Assembly (NCBI GenBank): GCA_020025295.1
Contig: JAHHSJ010000035.1
Span: 1 to 21,036 of the forward strand
Direction of reading: 5' to 3'
DNA from: Oscillospiraceae bacterium
GTDB taxonomy: Bacteria > Bacillota > Clostridia > Oscillospirales > Oscillospiraceae
DNA length: 21,036 bases
Shown: piece by piece, positions 1-7,058 of the stretch
Numbering within the stretch: the first letter of the stretch is position 1
Layout of the letters: each line of letters begins with the position of its first letter
Notes under the pieces: generated by a model
The model's database searches: none
The model's input: the letters and a program-made list of their open reading frames with translations, nothing else
Told to the model about the DNA's origin: nothing
Translations under genes and position numbers: made by a program

Positions 1-55
1 GAGCGCCACCTTGCCAAGGTGGAGGTAGCGAGTTCGAGCCTCGTCTTCCGCTCCA
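1..55 (+). tRNA. tRNA-Gly(GCC), 3' part
   Basis: This is the 3' two thirds of a glycine tRNA cut by the window edge. The anticodon arm CACCT-TGCCAAG-GTG shows anticodon GCC, followed by a variable loop, a T-arm with GTTCGAG, the 3' acceptor strand CTTCCGC (45-51), discriminator T52 and an encoded CCA (53-55). The 5' acceptor strand and most of the D-arm lie outside the window. Gly is assigned from the anticodon. Confidence 0.93.
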
Positions 56-57
56 TG

Positions 58-90
58 AACGGACACCCAATCGGGTGTCCGTTATTTTTT
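58..90 (+). terminator. Rho-independent terminator of tRNA-Gly
   Basis: An 11-bp perfect stem (58-68 with 73-83, AACGGACACCC/GGGTGTCCGTT) with loop AATC is followed by A and six T (85-90). It starts three bases after the tRNA CCA end. Confidence 0.92.
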
Positions 91-122
91 CCCCGTTGTT
101 CGGAAAGGAAGCCGAATTCCGG

Positions 123-150
123 TTGCTTTTTTACCGAAAGTGCCTATAAT
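123..150 (+). promoter_or_regulatory. sigma-A promoter for mgtE
   Basis: A -35 box TTGCTT (123-128) and a perfect -10 box TATAAT (145-150) are separated by 16 bp. Transcription would begin near 157 and give a 5' untranslated leader of about 215 nt before mgtE, long enough to hold an RNA regulator. Confidence 0.75.
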
Positions 151-190
151 GAGAACGGGGACTTTTCTTCCCAATGATAAAACGAAAGGA

Positions 191-363
191 GTTGGACCTA
201 AATGGAAAGTGAAAGTCGAAGTTGCAGACTTGGTTCCGGCATGAGCGAAGATGCTCCGGTTCCCTTGTGGGTCCGACCTTCCAATCGGCATCCAAAATCG
301 GGAGCCTGATCGACGGAACCCCTCTGTCTCTCTGACTTATCCTCAGGAATCAACAGAAGGAGG
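191..363 (+). promoter_or_regulatory. Structured mgtE leader, candidate riboswitch
   Basis: The leader folds by eye into a compact element. A 10-bp closing helix (191-200 with 268-277, containing G-U pairs) encloses two hairpins: AAGUC/GACUU (213-217/227-231) and one with GAGC/GCUC flanked by CCG/CGG (236-238, 243-246 / 253-256, 257-259). Downstream is a bulged hairpin (284-293/301-310). Next, CCUCUGU (321-327) can pair with ACAGAAGG (353-360), which covers the first part of the AAGGAGG ribosome binding site (357-363); a competing small hairpin CUGA/UCAG (332-335/343-346) lies inside that loop. The arrangement is that of a translational switch. mgtE genes are often controlled by the magnesium M-box riboswitch, but I do not find its conserved blocks here, so the class is unknown. 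Covariation in homologues would decide it. Confidence 0.5.
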
Positions 364-372
364 TTTCATCCC

Positions 373-1764
373 ATGGATTACGAAATTTTTCAGGAAACCT
401 ATGGTTTCCCCGTACAGGAGCTGAACGATCTGCTGGAAAGCAAGCAGCTGCGTCAGCTCCGAGAGAAGATCAATGAACTGAACGAAGCGGATATTGCAGA
501 ATATCTGGAAGAGCTGCCGGAGGAACAGCGGCTGCTGGTGTTCCGTATGCTCCACAAGGATCTGGCGTCCGAAGTGTTCGCCTTCCTGCCCGTGGAAATT
601 CAGGAAATGATCATTAACTCCATCTCCGACGCCGAAGTCGGCCGCATCATTGAAGACCTGTATGTGGACGACGCCGTCGATATGCTGGAGGAGCTCCCCG
701 CCAGCGTGGTGCGCCGTGTGCTGAAAAACGCCAAGTCGGACACCCGCGCTCTGATCAATCAGTATCTGAACTACCCCGAAAACTCTGCCGGCAGCATTAT
801 GACGGCGGAATATCTGTCCCTGAAGAAGGAGTGGCACGTCAGCGACGCCTTCAACTATATCCGTGCCAACGGTCAGGACTCTGAGACCATCTATGTCCTG
901 TATGTCACGGATAACTCCCGTCATCTGGACGGCGTGGTCACCGTCAAGGACCTGCTGATGCACTCCTACGAGACCACCATCGGCGACATCATGGAGGAAA
1001 ATGTGTTCCACTGTGTCACCACCGATGACCAGGAGGATGTGGTCGAGCTGTTCAACCGCTACGACCTGCTGTCCCTGCCCGTCGTGGATCAGGAGAACCG
1101 TCTGGTCGGTATCGTCTCCGTCGACGACGCCGTGGATGTCATGGAAGATGAGGCCACCGAGGACATCGAAAAGATGGCCGCTATCATCCCTACCGAGCAT
1201 TCCTACTTCCGCACCAGTGTGTACGAGACCTTTAAGAGCCGCATTCCCTGGCTGCTGATTCTGATGCTGGGCTCTACCTTTACCGGAATCATCATCTCTT
1301 CCTTTGAATCCGCACTGGCCGCCTGTGTGGCTTTGACTGGATTCATCCCCATGCTGATGGACACCGCCGGCAACGCCGGCAGTCAGGCCAGTGTTACGGT
1401 CATTCGTGCCATGAGTCTGGGTGATGTGGAGTTCAAGGATATGTTCCGAGTCATCTGGAAGGAACTGCGCGTAGCAATTGTCTGCGGTGTCACCCTGTCT
1501 GCCATCAACTTTGTGAAGATTTGGGTGATTGACCATCTGCTGCTAGGTCAGAACATCACGCTGATGATTGATCTGGTGGTCTGCCTCACCGCACTGGTGG
1601 TGGTCATTCTGGCAAAGCTGATGGGCTGCATCCTGCCCATGTTTGTCGACAAGCTGGGGCTTGACCCCGCTGTGGTGGCCTCTCCCCTGATCACCACGCT
1701 GATCGACGCCGTGTCCCTGCTGATCTATTTCCTGTTTGCTCAGGCACTGCTGGGCATCGCCTGA
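373..1764 (+). CDS. mgtE: Magnesium transporter MgtE
   Basis: This 463-residue protein has the full MgtE plan: an N-terminal helical superfamily domain (about 20-130, with the ELPEEQ and EELP repeats), a pair of CBS domains (about 140-255, e.g. GSIMTAEY and SLPVVDQENRLVGIVSVDD), a linking helix, and a C-terminal five-helix membrane domain (about 285-463) carrying the conserved GNAGSQ segment. Such proteins form homodimeric Mg2+ channels that close when Mg2+ binds the cytoplasmic domains. The ATG at 373 follows AAGGAGG at 357-363. The gene has its own promoter and terminator, so it is monocistronic, and it sits behind an unusual structured leader that may sense Mg2+ or another ligand. Length is normal for the family and no key region is missing. 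Confidence 0.96.
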   Translation: MDYEIFQETYGFPVQELNDLLESKQLRQLREKINELNEADIAEYLEELPEEQRLLVFRMLHKDLASEVFAFLPVEIQEMIINSISDAEVGRIIEDLYVDDAVDMLEELPASVVRRVLKNAKSDTRALINQYLNYPENSAGSIMTAEYLSLKKEWHVSDAFNYIRANGQDSETIYVLYVTDNSRHLDGVVTVKDLLMHSYETTIGDIMEENVFHCVTTDDQEDVVELFNRYDLLSLPVVDQENRLVGIVSVDDAVDVMEDEATEDIEKMAAIIPTEHSYFRTSVYETFKSRIPWLLILMLGSTFTGIIISSFESALAACVALTGFIPMLMDTAGNAGSQASVTVIRAMSLGDVEFKDMFRVIWKELRVAIVCGVTLSAINFVKIWVIDHLLLGQNITLMIDLVVCLTALVVVILAKLMGCILPMFVDKLGLDPAVVASPLITTLIDAVSLLIYFLFAQALLGIA

Positions 1765-1784
1765 CCAACACAACAAAAACACAA

Positions 1785-1820
1785 ACGGGATCGCATACGG
1801 CTATGCGATCCCGTTTTTTT
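1785..1820 (+). terminator. Rho-independent terminator of mgtE
   Basis: A stem of about 12 bp (1786-1797 with 1802-1813, ACGGGATCGCAT type) is followed by seven T (1814-1820). It lies 20 bp after the mgtE stop. Confidence 0.92.
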
Positions 1821-1835
1821 ACACAGAACCGGTGC

Positions 1836-1872
1836 AAAAATGCCCGGCCGGAGCACTCCGGCCGGGCATTTT
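1836..1872 (-). terminator. Terminator of the Spx/ArsC-like gene (minus strand)
   Basis: A 15-bp perfect inverted repeat (1837-1851 with 1858-1872, AAAATGCCCGGCCGG type) reads out on the minus strand into a T tract (complement of 1836-1840). It sits just after the minus-strand stop at 1879 and back to back with the mgtE terminator. Confidence 0.88.
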
Positions 1873-1878
1873 ACGGTT

Positions 1879-2211
1879 TTATTCCCAATCTTTCCACACA
1901 TCGGGGCAATAACCCACGGTGGCCTTCTTGCCGTTGCGGACAATGGGGGTTCGGATGGCCTTCGGGTGCTCCAGCAGATACTCCAGCTTCTGCACATCGT
2001 AGGCGTAGTGGCTCAAAAGCTCTGCATCGGGATGCTTCGGGTCAATCAGTGCATCCACACCCACGGCCCGGGCCACATTCTCCAGCTCTCTGGGGCCCAT
2101 GCCGTACCGAGGCAGGTCGATGAACTGGAACTTGACCCGGCGCTCCTGAAAGTAGCGCTGAGCCTTCTTGGTATCAAAGCACTTGTTCTTGCCGTAGATC
2201 TGAATGTTCAT
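1879..2211 (-). CDS. Spx/ArsC-family thioredoxin-fold protein
   Basis: This 110-residue protein has the short thioredoxin fold of the ArsC/Spx family: an opening beta strand MNIQIYG, one N-terminal cysteine (Cys11, in NKCFDTKKA), the RTPIV cis-proline segment (87-91) and the C-terminal GYCPDVW (100-106). Spx proteins have a CxxC and bind RNA polymerase; ArsC reductases use one N-terminal cysteine with arginines. Here position 14 is Thr, so there is no CxxC, and the arsenate-binding arginine set is not clearly conserved. It may be a YffB/ArsC-like reductase of unknown substrate. The start is supported by AAAGGAG upstream. It follows thyX on the same strand with 54 bp between, separated by a hairpin with only a short T tract, so partial co-transcription is possible. 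Confidence 0.85.
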   Translation of the reverse strand: MNIQIYGKNKCFDTKKAQRYFQERRVKFQFIDLPRYGMGPRELENVARAVGVDALIDPKHPDAELLSHYAYDVQKLEYLLEHPKAIRTPIVRNGKKATVGYCPDVWKDWE

Positions 2212-2227
2212 CCCGACACTCCTTTCA

Positions 2228-2259
2228 AAACCAACCGGCGGTCTGTCCGACCGCCGGTT
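2228..2259 (-). terminator. Weak terminator or attenuator after thyX
   Basis: An 11-bp perfect stem (2233-2243 with 2249-2259, loop of five) follows the thyX stop on the minus strand. Only GGTTTT follows, so termination may be partial. The stem ends about six bases before the ribosome binding site of the Spx/ArsC-like gene. Confidence 0.6.
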
Positions 2260-2265
2260 TCTTGC

Positions 2266-3042
2266 TCACTTACCTTCCCGGATGGCAGCGTACTTGGCCT
2301 GGACTTCCTTCATCTTGCCGCAGGTCATGTTGCCCTCAGGGCAGCGTCCGGTGCAGACGCAGTTGGGTCCGCTCTTGCCGAAGAGGTTGGGCGCCACGGC
2401 ATAGACCAGCTTGTACATCTCCTCCGCCAGTGCCCGGATTTCCCACTGGGCACGGTTGCAACAGCGCAGAGAGAAGAAGTTGTTCAGGCTGCGGGCGTTC
2501 ATGGTGACCACCATCTTGGTCTCGCAGGCGTTGGGCAGCACAAAACGGGCGTCCTCATTGGCCATCTTCTCAGCCTTGCTGTGGGCCTGCTTTGCAGGCA
2601 CGCCCTGTGCCAGCAGCTCCGCCTCATGCTTGGCGGTGAGGGACTCGGCAATGGACAGATAGTGCGCCGCTTCCTCCTCCATGGCCTTCAGGAACCGGGT
2701 CTTGGACTCCGGGTCTGCCTCCACCTCGGGGGGAACCACAAACTTAAAATCATCCATGCGGACATAACGCTGGCTCTGGACGGAATAAGATGCAATGCGG
2801 TGACGGGTGATCTGTGCCAGCAGCGCACGGGACACACCCTCAATGGCAAAGGTAAAGGACGCATGCTCCACCGGGCTGGCATGACCCAGATCGGAGAGCA
2901 TATTCAGAAAACGGGCACTTTTTTCCGGAGTGAGGTCCTCCATCAAACGCTCCACACCCACGGCGGAATAGCACAGCTTGGCAGCGGCAGCCACCACACG
3001 CTCCGGCTCGGGAGTATAGGCGATCAAATCAACTTTCAGCAT
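2266..3042 (-). CDS. thyX: Flavin-dependent thymidylate synthase ThyX
   Basis: ThyX makes dTMP from dUMP using FAD, NADPH and methylenetetrahydrofolate. The diagnostic motif RHRxxSxxxxSxRY is present at residues 80-93 (RHRIASYSVQSQRY), with the catalytic-region serine at 90. The start chosen is the ATG at 3042, which has AGGAGG seven bases upstream and gives 258 residues; the frame is open to 3165, but that extension has no ribosome binding site and overlaps the promoter. The C-terminal region carries a CxCx3Cx6C cluster (in NCVCTGRCPEGNMTCG), which could bind a metal and is not part of the ThyX active site. The upstream promoter at 3124-3152 gives a 5' leader of about 75 nt. Confidence 0.95.
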   Translation of the reverse strand: MLKVDLIAYTPEPERVVAAAAKLCYSAVGVERLMEDLTPEKSARFLNMLSDLGHASPVEHASFTFAIEGVSRALLAQITRHRIASYSVQSQRYVRMDDFKFVVPPEVEADPESKTRFLKAMEEEAAHYLSIAESLTAKHEAELLAQGVPAKQAHSKAEKMANEDARFVLPNACETKMVVTMNARSLNNFFSLRCCNRAQWEIRALAEEMYKLVYAVAPNLFGKSGPNCVCTGRCPEGNMTCGKMKEVQAKYAAIREGK

Positions 3043-3123
3043 ACGATCAACCTCCTGTATCTTCGCATCTTTGCAAAAAAGCAATTCACACACACGATAT
3101 TTCTGCCATTCAGACAGCAATTC

Positions 3124-3152
3124 AGTATAGCATATTTTCAACTTTCGCACAA
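3124..3152 (-). promoter_or_regulatory. sigma-A promoter for thyX
   Basis: On the minus strand, TTGTGC (3147-3152) and TATACT (3124-3129) are spaced by 17 bp and point at thyX. The region is AT-rich. Confidence 0.7.
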
Positions 3153-3179
3153 GAATTGACAACAATCTGTCAATCTACG

Positions 3180-3208
3180 AAAAAGCCGGTCTCCGAAGAG
3201 ACCGGCTT
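3180..3208 (-). terminator. Rho-independent terminator of typA
   Basis: An 11-bp stem (3183-3193 with 3198-3208, AAGCCGGTCTC type, loop CGAA) is followed on the minus strand by a T tract (complement of 3180-3184). It begins 12 bases after the typA stop. Confidence 0.88.
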
Positions 3209-3219
3209 GAAATGACAGC

Positions 3220-5049
3220 TTACTTGCTGCGATGAATGGACTTCATGCGCTGCTCCAGATTCAGGATGCGCTTGCGGATACGCAGGGTCTTGGGGGTGAC
3301 CTCCAACAGCTCGTCGTCATCCAGGAACTCCAGGCACTGCTCCAGACTCATCTGCTTCGGGGGAATCAGATGCAGAGCGTCGTCGCTGCCGGATGCACGG
3401 GTGTTGGTCAGCTGCTTGCGCTTGCAGGCATTGATGGTGATGTCCTCACGCTTGGGGGTCTGGCCGATGACCATGCCCTCGTACACAGGAACACCGGCGC
3501 CGATGAACAGCACGCCGCGGTTCTGAGCGTTGAACAGGCCGTAGGTGATGGACTCGCCGGTCTCGCTGGCGATCAGAGCGCCCACATTGCGGCGGACCAG
3601 CTCACCACGGTAGGGAGCATAGGAATCAAAGACGGAAGCCATGATGCCCTCGCCCTTGGTGTCGGTCAGGAACTCGTTGCGGTAGCCAAACAGGCCACGG
3701 GAAGGCACCAAGAAGGTCAGCTTCACACGGGAGTCACCGATGGGAGTCATATCCATGAAGTCGCCCTTACGGGAACCCATCTTCTCAATGACAGCGCCGG
3801 AGCACTCGTTGGGCACATCCACCACCAGCTGCTCCATCGGCTCGCACTTCTGACCGTCGATCTCACGGTACAGCACACGAGGGGGAGAAACCTGGAACTC
3901 ATAGCCTTCTCGGCGCATGGTCTCGATCAGGATGGACAGGTGCATCTCACCACGACCGGCCACATTCAGAGCGTCGGTTGCGCCCTCCACCTCAGTGACA
4001 CGGAGGGAAACATCCTTCAGAGTTTCCTTGAACAGACGGTCACGGATCTGGCGGGAGGTGACGAACTTTCCCTCACGGCCGGCAAAGGGAGAATCGTTGA
4101 CGCTGAAGGTCATCTCCATGGTGGGAGCGCCGATCTTGACGAACTCCAGAGGCTCCACAGCCTCGGGGGCGCAGATGGTATCGCCGATGGTGATGTCACC
4201 GGTACCGGACATGGCAATGATATTGCCGGCGGTCACCTCGGTGGCAGGCACACGGTTCAGGCCATCGAAGGTATAGATGGCAGTCGCCTTGGTCTTTTTG
4301 CTCACCTTGTCGGGATCATGGTAGTTGCACACCACGATCTCCTGATTCTGCTTCAGGGTACCGCGCTCAATGCGGCCCACAGCGATGCGGCCCACGAACT
4401 CATTGTAGTCGATGGAGGACACCAGCATCTGGAAGGGAGCGTCCAGCTCCACCTCGGGGGCGGGGATATAGTTCAGGATGGTCTCAAACAGAGGAGTCAG
4501 GTCCTCCGTGATCTCATCGGGGGTATAGCCGCAGATACCGTCACGGGCAGAGCAGAACAGCATGGGGGAATCCAGCTGATCGTCGGTGGCGTTCAGGTCG
4601 ATGAGCAGCTCCAAAACCTCGTCCACCACTTCATAGACACGCTGATCGGGGCGGTCGATCTTGTTGACCACCACGATGACTCGGTGACCCAGCTCCAGAG
4701 CACGGGACAGAACGAAACGAGTCTGAGGCATAGGACCTTCTGCAGCGTCCACCAGCAGGATGACGCCATTGACCATCTTCAGAACACGCTCCACCTCGCC
4801 GGCGAAGTCGGCATGGCCCGGGGTGTCCACGATGTTGATCTTGGTGTCACCGTAGGTAACAGCGGTGTTCTTTGCCAGAATGGTGATGCCGCGCTCACGC
4901 TCCTGATCGTTGGAGTCCATGACACGATCCACCGTCTCCTGATTCTCACGGTACACGCCGCTCTGCTTCAGCATTGCGTCCACCAAGGTGGTCTTTCCGT
5001 GGTCAACATGGGCAATAATTGCTATGTTTCTCAACTTTTCCTGCTTCAT
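3220..5049 (-). CDS. typA: Ribosome-associated GTPase TypA/BipA
   Basis: This 609-residue translational GTPase matches TypA/BipA in length and architecture. G1 is AHVDHGKTT (13-21), followed by the switch RGITI, DTPGHADF and NKIDRP, then the EF-G-like domains II, III and V and the TypA-specific C-terminal domain (GSRKGDF, RGLFGYRNEF, ITINACKRKQLTNTRASG). BipA binds the 70S ribosome at the EF-G site and aids 50S assembly and stress or cold adaptation. The ATG at 5049 has an AG-rich GAGGAGGAAGAGG stretch before it. A strong promoter lies at 5116-5144 and the gene has its own terminator, so it is probably transcribed alone. No anomalies were seen. Confidence 0.97.
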   Translation of the reverse strand: MKQEKLRNIAIIAHVDHGKTTLVDAMLKQSGVYRENQETVDRVMDSNDQERERGITILAKNTAVTYGDTKINIVDTPGHADFAGEVERVLKMVNGVILLVDAAEGPMPQTRFVLSRALELGHRVIVVVNKIDRPDQRVYEVVDEVLELLIDLNATDDQLDSPMLFCSARDGICGYTPDEITEDLTPLFETILNYIPAPEVELDAPFQMLVSSIDYNEFVGRIAVGRIERGTLKQNQEIVVCNYHDPDKVSKKTKATAIYTFDGLNRVPATEVTAGNIIAMSGTGDITIGDTICAPEAVEPLEFVKIGAPTMEMTFSVNDSPFAGREGKFVTSRQIRDRLFKETLKDVSLRVTEVEGATDALNVAGRGEMHLSILIETMRREGYEFQVSPPRVLYREIDGQKCEPMEQLVVDVPNECSGAVIEKMGSRKGDFMDMTPIGDSRVKLTFLVPSRGLFGYRNEFLTDTKGEGIMASVFDSYAPYRGELVRRNVGALIASETGESITYGLFNAQNRGVLFIGAGVPVYEGMVIGQTPKREDITINACKRKQLTNTRASGSDDALHLIPPKQMSLEQCLEFLDDDELLEVTPKTLRIRKRILNLEQRMKSIHRSK

Positions 5050-5115
5050 AGGGAAACCTCTTCCTCCTCACACGGGCGGAACTCGCCCTCATATAAACAC
5101 ATTACATAATCGAGT

Positions 5116-5144
5116 ATTATATCCTGTTTTTATAAGAATTGCAA
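5116..5144 (-). promoter_or_regulatory. sigma-A promoter for typA
   Basis: On the minus strand, TTGCAA (5139-5144) and a perfect TATAAT (5116-5121) are spaced by 17 bp, giving a leader of about 60 nt to typA. Confidence 0.85.
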
Positions 5145-5295
5145 GGGATTTACCCTATTTACATTGACTTTTTCTCCTTTTTCGGTTAAACTATCCTTAT
5201 TCTCCCCCATGAAGCGGCCGATTTTATTCGTATTGGCGATGTTTCCCCGCTGTGGGACGATTTTGGGCGTCCATTTCGCCTCTTTTTTATCATCT

Positions 5296-5372
5296 GTCTC
5301 TGTAGCTCAGCCGGATAGAGCGTTCGCCTCCTAAGCGAAAGGCCAGGCGTTCGAATCGCCTCAGGGACGCCA
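5296..5372 (+). tRNA. tRNA-Arg(CCT)
   Basis: Full cloverleaf: acceptor GTCTCTG (5296-5302) pairs with CAGGGAC (5362-5368), discriminator G5369, encoded CCA 5370-5372. The anticodon arm TTCGC-CTCCTAA-GCGAA shows anticodon CCT, reading AGG, and the T-arm holds GTTCGAAT. It is the first of three arginine tRNAs in the window. Confidence 0.96.
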
Positions 5373-5379
5373 GAAAAAG

Positions 5380-5421
5380 CGCCGGAGCCCATCTTGTTTT
5401 CGGGCTCCGGCGGTTTCTTTT
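5380..5421 (+). terminator. Terminator of tRNA-Arg(CCT)
   Basis: An 11-bp GC-rich stem (5380-5390 with 5402-5412, CGCCGGAGCCC type) with an 11-nt loop is followed by TTTCTTTT. Confidence 0.88.
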
Positions 5422-5448
5422 GCTTTTTCCCTGCACATTTATTATAAT
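5420..5448 (+). promoter_or_regulatory. sigma-A promoter for the RNA methyltransferase gene
   Basis: TTGCTT (5420-5425) and a perfect TATAAT (5443-5448) are spaced by 17 bp. The -35 box overlaps the T tract of the preceding tRNA terminator. Confidence 0.7.
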
Positions 5449-5512
5449 GATGTATATGTCTTTTCTCCGGCGGCAGCGTTCCCTGTCCCGGCACATATCC
5501 TGAGGTGAACCT

Positions 5513-6553
5513 ATGAACAAATACGCCCTGCTGCTCCATCCGGGTCACAACCGGGTCTACTACAAATCCTCCCAGCAGCTATCTGCGGTGGAATTCTCCA
5601 TCGTGGCCCAGTCCATGGACTGCAAGCCCTCCGACATTCACGGAGAAACCATCGCCGGCGTCTATTATCTGGTCTTTTCCACCGAGCACACGCTCTCTGA
5701 CAAGGATTTGACCAAAATCGCACGGCTCTCCTTTGTGTTCGCCCTCTATCAGGTGGAGGACGGGCTGTTTCGCCCCCGGTGCATCCCCCAGCTCAACCTC
5801 ACCGACATCAGCATCAGCAGTCTGCTGAAGTACACCGGCAAAACCAACGAGCAGTTCACCCGCATGATGATCAATGTGTCGGTTTCCTCCTGCACCATGC
5901 CGGAACCGGAGCGTTTCTCCCTGCTGGACCCCATTGCCGGCAAGGGCACCACCCTGTTCGAGGGTCTGTCTATGGGGTTTGACTGCTGCGGTGTGGAAAT
6001 CAACGACAAGTCCGCTTCCGAAGGCTATCACTACCTGAAAAAGTACCTCGAGTTGGAACGCATCAAGCATGTGACCAATCTGCAAAAGCAGAGCGGTCCC
6101 AACAAGTCCTTCACCGCCAAGCACTACGGCATAGATCTGGCCAAAAACAAAGAGGACTTCAAGCGCCATCAGGAGCAGCACTGGGAAATCGTTTCCGGCA
6201 ACTCCAAGTATGCCGACCTCTTTTTCCCCAAGAACAAATTCCATGTGCTGGTGGGCGACCTGCCCTACGGCGTGCAGCACGGCAATGTCACCGGCGACAA
6301 GCAGACCGCGCTGAGCCGCAGCCCCAAGGAACTGGTGCAGGCCTGTCTGCCTGCATGGAAAACGGTTCTGATGCCCGGCGGAGTGCTGGCTCTGGCTTGG
6401 AACACCTTCGTTTTCCCCAAGGAGCAGTTTGCCGCCCTGCTGGAACAGGCCGGCTTTGAGGTGCTGCTGGACGGTCCTTACGGCCAGTTCTCCCACCGGG
6501 TGGACAACGCAATCATGCGTGATATCATCGTGGCACGCAAACCGCTGCGCTAA
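5513..6553 (+). CDS. TRM-G10/TRM11-like RNA methyltransferase
   Basis: This 346-residue protein has a class I SAM-dependent methyltransferase core of the UPF0020 / Trm-G10 type. Motif I is DPIAGKGTT (139-147), followed by the acidic GVEI (160-163), and the catalytic motif IV is DLPYG (249-253), a variant of the N/DPPY used by guanine-N2 RNA methyltransferases. The last third contains PGG (motif-VIII-like turn) and AWNTFV. The N-terminal ~120 residues would be the RNA-recognition part, but I see no clear THUMP signature. The family methylates tRNA (or rRNA) guanosines. The gene sits between two tRNA-Arg genes, which fits but does not prove a tRNA substrate. The ATG at 5513 follows GAGGTG. It has its own promoter. 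Confidence 0.82.
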   Translation: MNKYALLLHPGHNRVYYKSSQQLSAVEFSIVAQSMDCKPSDIHGETIAGVYYLVFSTEHTLSDKDLTKIARLSFVFALYQVEDGLFRPRCIPQLNLTDISISSLLKYTGKTNEQFTRMMINVSVSSCTMPEPERFSLLDPIAGKGTTLFEGLSMGFDCCGVEINDKSASEGYHYLKKYLELERIKHVTNLQKQSGPNKSFTAKHYGIDLAKNKEDFKRHQEQHWEIVSGNSKYADLFFPKNKFHVLVGDLPYGVQHGNVTGDKQTALSRSPKELVQACLPAWKTVLMPGGVLALAWNTFVFPKEQFAALLEQAGFEVLLDGPYGQFSHRVDNAIMRDIIVARKPLR

Positions 6554-6692
6554 CCGAGGGATTCTCACATTTTATCTCATGTTATATGCTGCAAAAAGCA
6601 CGGAGTCCGGTCGGTGCCCGGCTCCATGTCCAAAATCGTCAAAATTCCCTTTTCCCCATTCTCCATGCAAAACATACCGAAAACGAGCGAAA

Positions 6693-6728
6693 AAAACGGT
6701 GGGTTTTCCCGTAAAAACCCCGCTTTTT
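6693..6728 (+). terminator. Probable terminator of the methyltransferase gene
   Basis: GGGTTTT (6701-6707) pairs with AAAACCC (6714-6720), imperfectly extended by C/G pairs, and is followed by CGC and five T (6724-6728). The imperfect stem makes it weaker than others in the window. Confidence 0.55.
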
Positions 6729-6855
6729 GGTCGTATTACGAAATTTGGCAAGCACTTTTAGAAGGGTATTTGTCTCATCTTTTGCAGTTTAGATCGGTTA
6801 TACGAATTTATGCATTCATATTACTATATTATACAATAAAAATTGCGGGTTTATT

Positions 6856-6876
6856 CCATATCTACCCTCGATATGG
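6856..6876. promoter_or_regulatory. Palindrome upstream of tRNA-Arg(ACG)
   Basis: CCATATC (6856-6862) and GATATGG (6870-6876) form a perfect 7-bp inverted repeat with a 7-bp spacer, ending 26 bp before the tRNA. The size and symmetry resemble a dimeric repressor site. No known operator was recognised. Confidence 0.4.
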
Positions 6877-6902
6877 TGGTATCCTAAGCAAGTAAACGAA
6901 AC

Positions 6903-6979
6903 GCGCCGGTAGCTCAGTTGGATAGAGTGTCTGACTACGAATCAGAAGGTCGGAAGTTCGAGTCTTCTCCGGCGTACCA
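6903..6979 (+). tRNA. tRNA-Arg(ACG)
   Basis: Acceptor GCGCCGG (6903-6909) pairs with CCGGCGT (6969-6975), discriminator A6976, CCA 6977-6979. The anticodon arm TCTGA-CTACGAA-TCAGA shows anticodon ACG, whose A34 would be edited to inosine by TadA so that it reads CGU, CGC and CGA. Confidence 0.96.
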
Positions 6980-6980
6980 G

Positions 6981-7020
6981 GATGCCGCTAGTATCATGTA
7001 TACTTGCGGCATCTTTTTTT
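6981..7020 (+). terminator. Terminator of tRNA-Arg(ACG)
   Basis: GATGCCGC (6981-6988) pairs with GCGGCATC (7006-7013), extended inward by AGTAT/ATACT (6990-6994/7000-7004), followed by seven T (7014-7020). Confidence 0.93.
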
Positions 7021-7058
7021 ATACTTTTTACACAAGTGAAGATGAGGAGGCTGGAAAA

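Larger units (their letters stand above)
6554..6902 (+). other. Gene-free AT-rich spacer before tRNA-Arg(ACG)
   Basis: No convincing gene is present. The spacer contains an imperfect GGAG-CCGG hairpin (about 6602-6625), a terminator-like stem (6701-6728), and then an AT-rich stretch (about 6760-6850) with several TATA-like hexamers but no clear -35/-10 pair. It ends in a perfect palindrome (6856-6876) just before the tRNA. The AT-rich block is probably the promoter region of the tRNA. Confidence 0.55.

Noticed and set aside
191..300. M-box magnesium riboswitch upstream of mgtE
   Set aside because: I could not match the conserved M-box blocks; the visible helices are arranged differently. Kept as an unassigned leader.
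3043..3165. 41-residue N-terminal extension of ThyX
   Set aside because: It covers the thyX promoter and leader and has no ribosome binding site; the ATG at 3042 fits the family.
3232..5109. A 625-codon open frame antisense to the whole of typA, and similar long antisense frames over mgtE (343-1536), arcA (8416-9669), arcB (9683-10855) and argS (14534-16237)
   Set aside because: They mirror strongly conserved genes, arise from biased codons that avoid stops on the other strand, lack ribosome binding sites, and encode low-complexity His/Gln/Gly/Asp/Val-rich sequence.
6840..6990. Integrated element using tRNA-Arg(ACG) as attachment site
   Set aside because: No integrase, no repeated tRNA 3' end within the window, and the following gene is not phage-like.
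6918..7058. N-terminal extension of the AlaX-like protein
   Set aside because: The extension lies inside tRNA-Arg(ACG) and its terminator; the ATG at 7059 has the GAGGAGG site.
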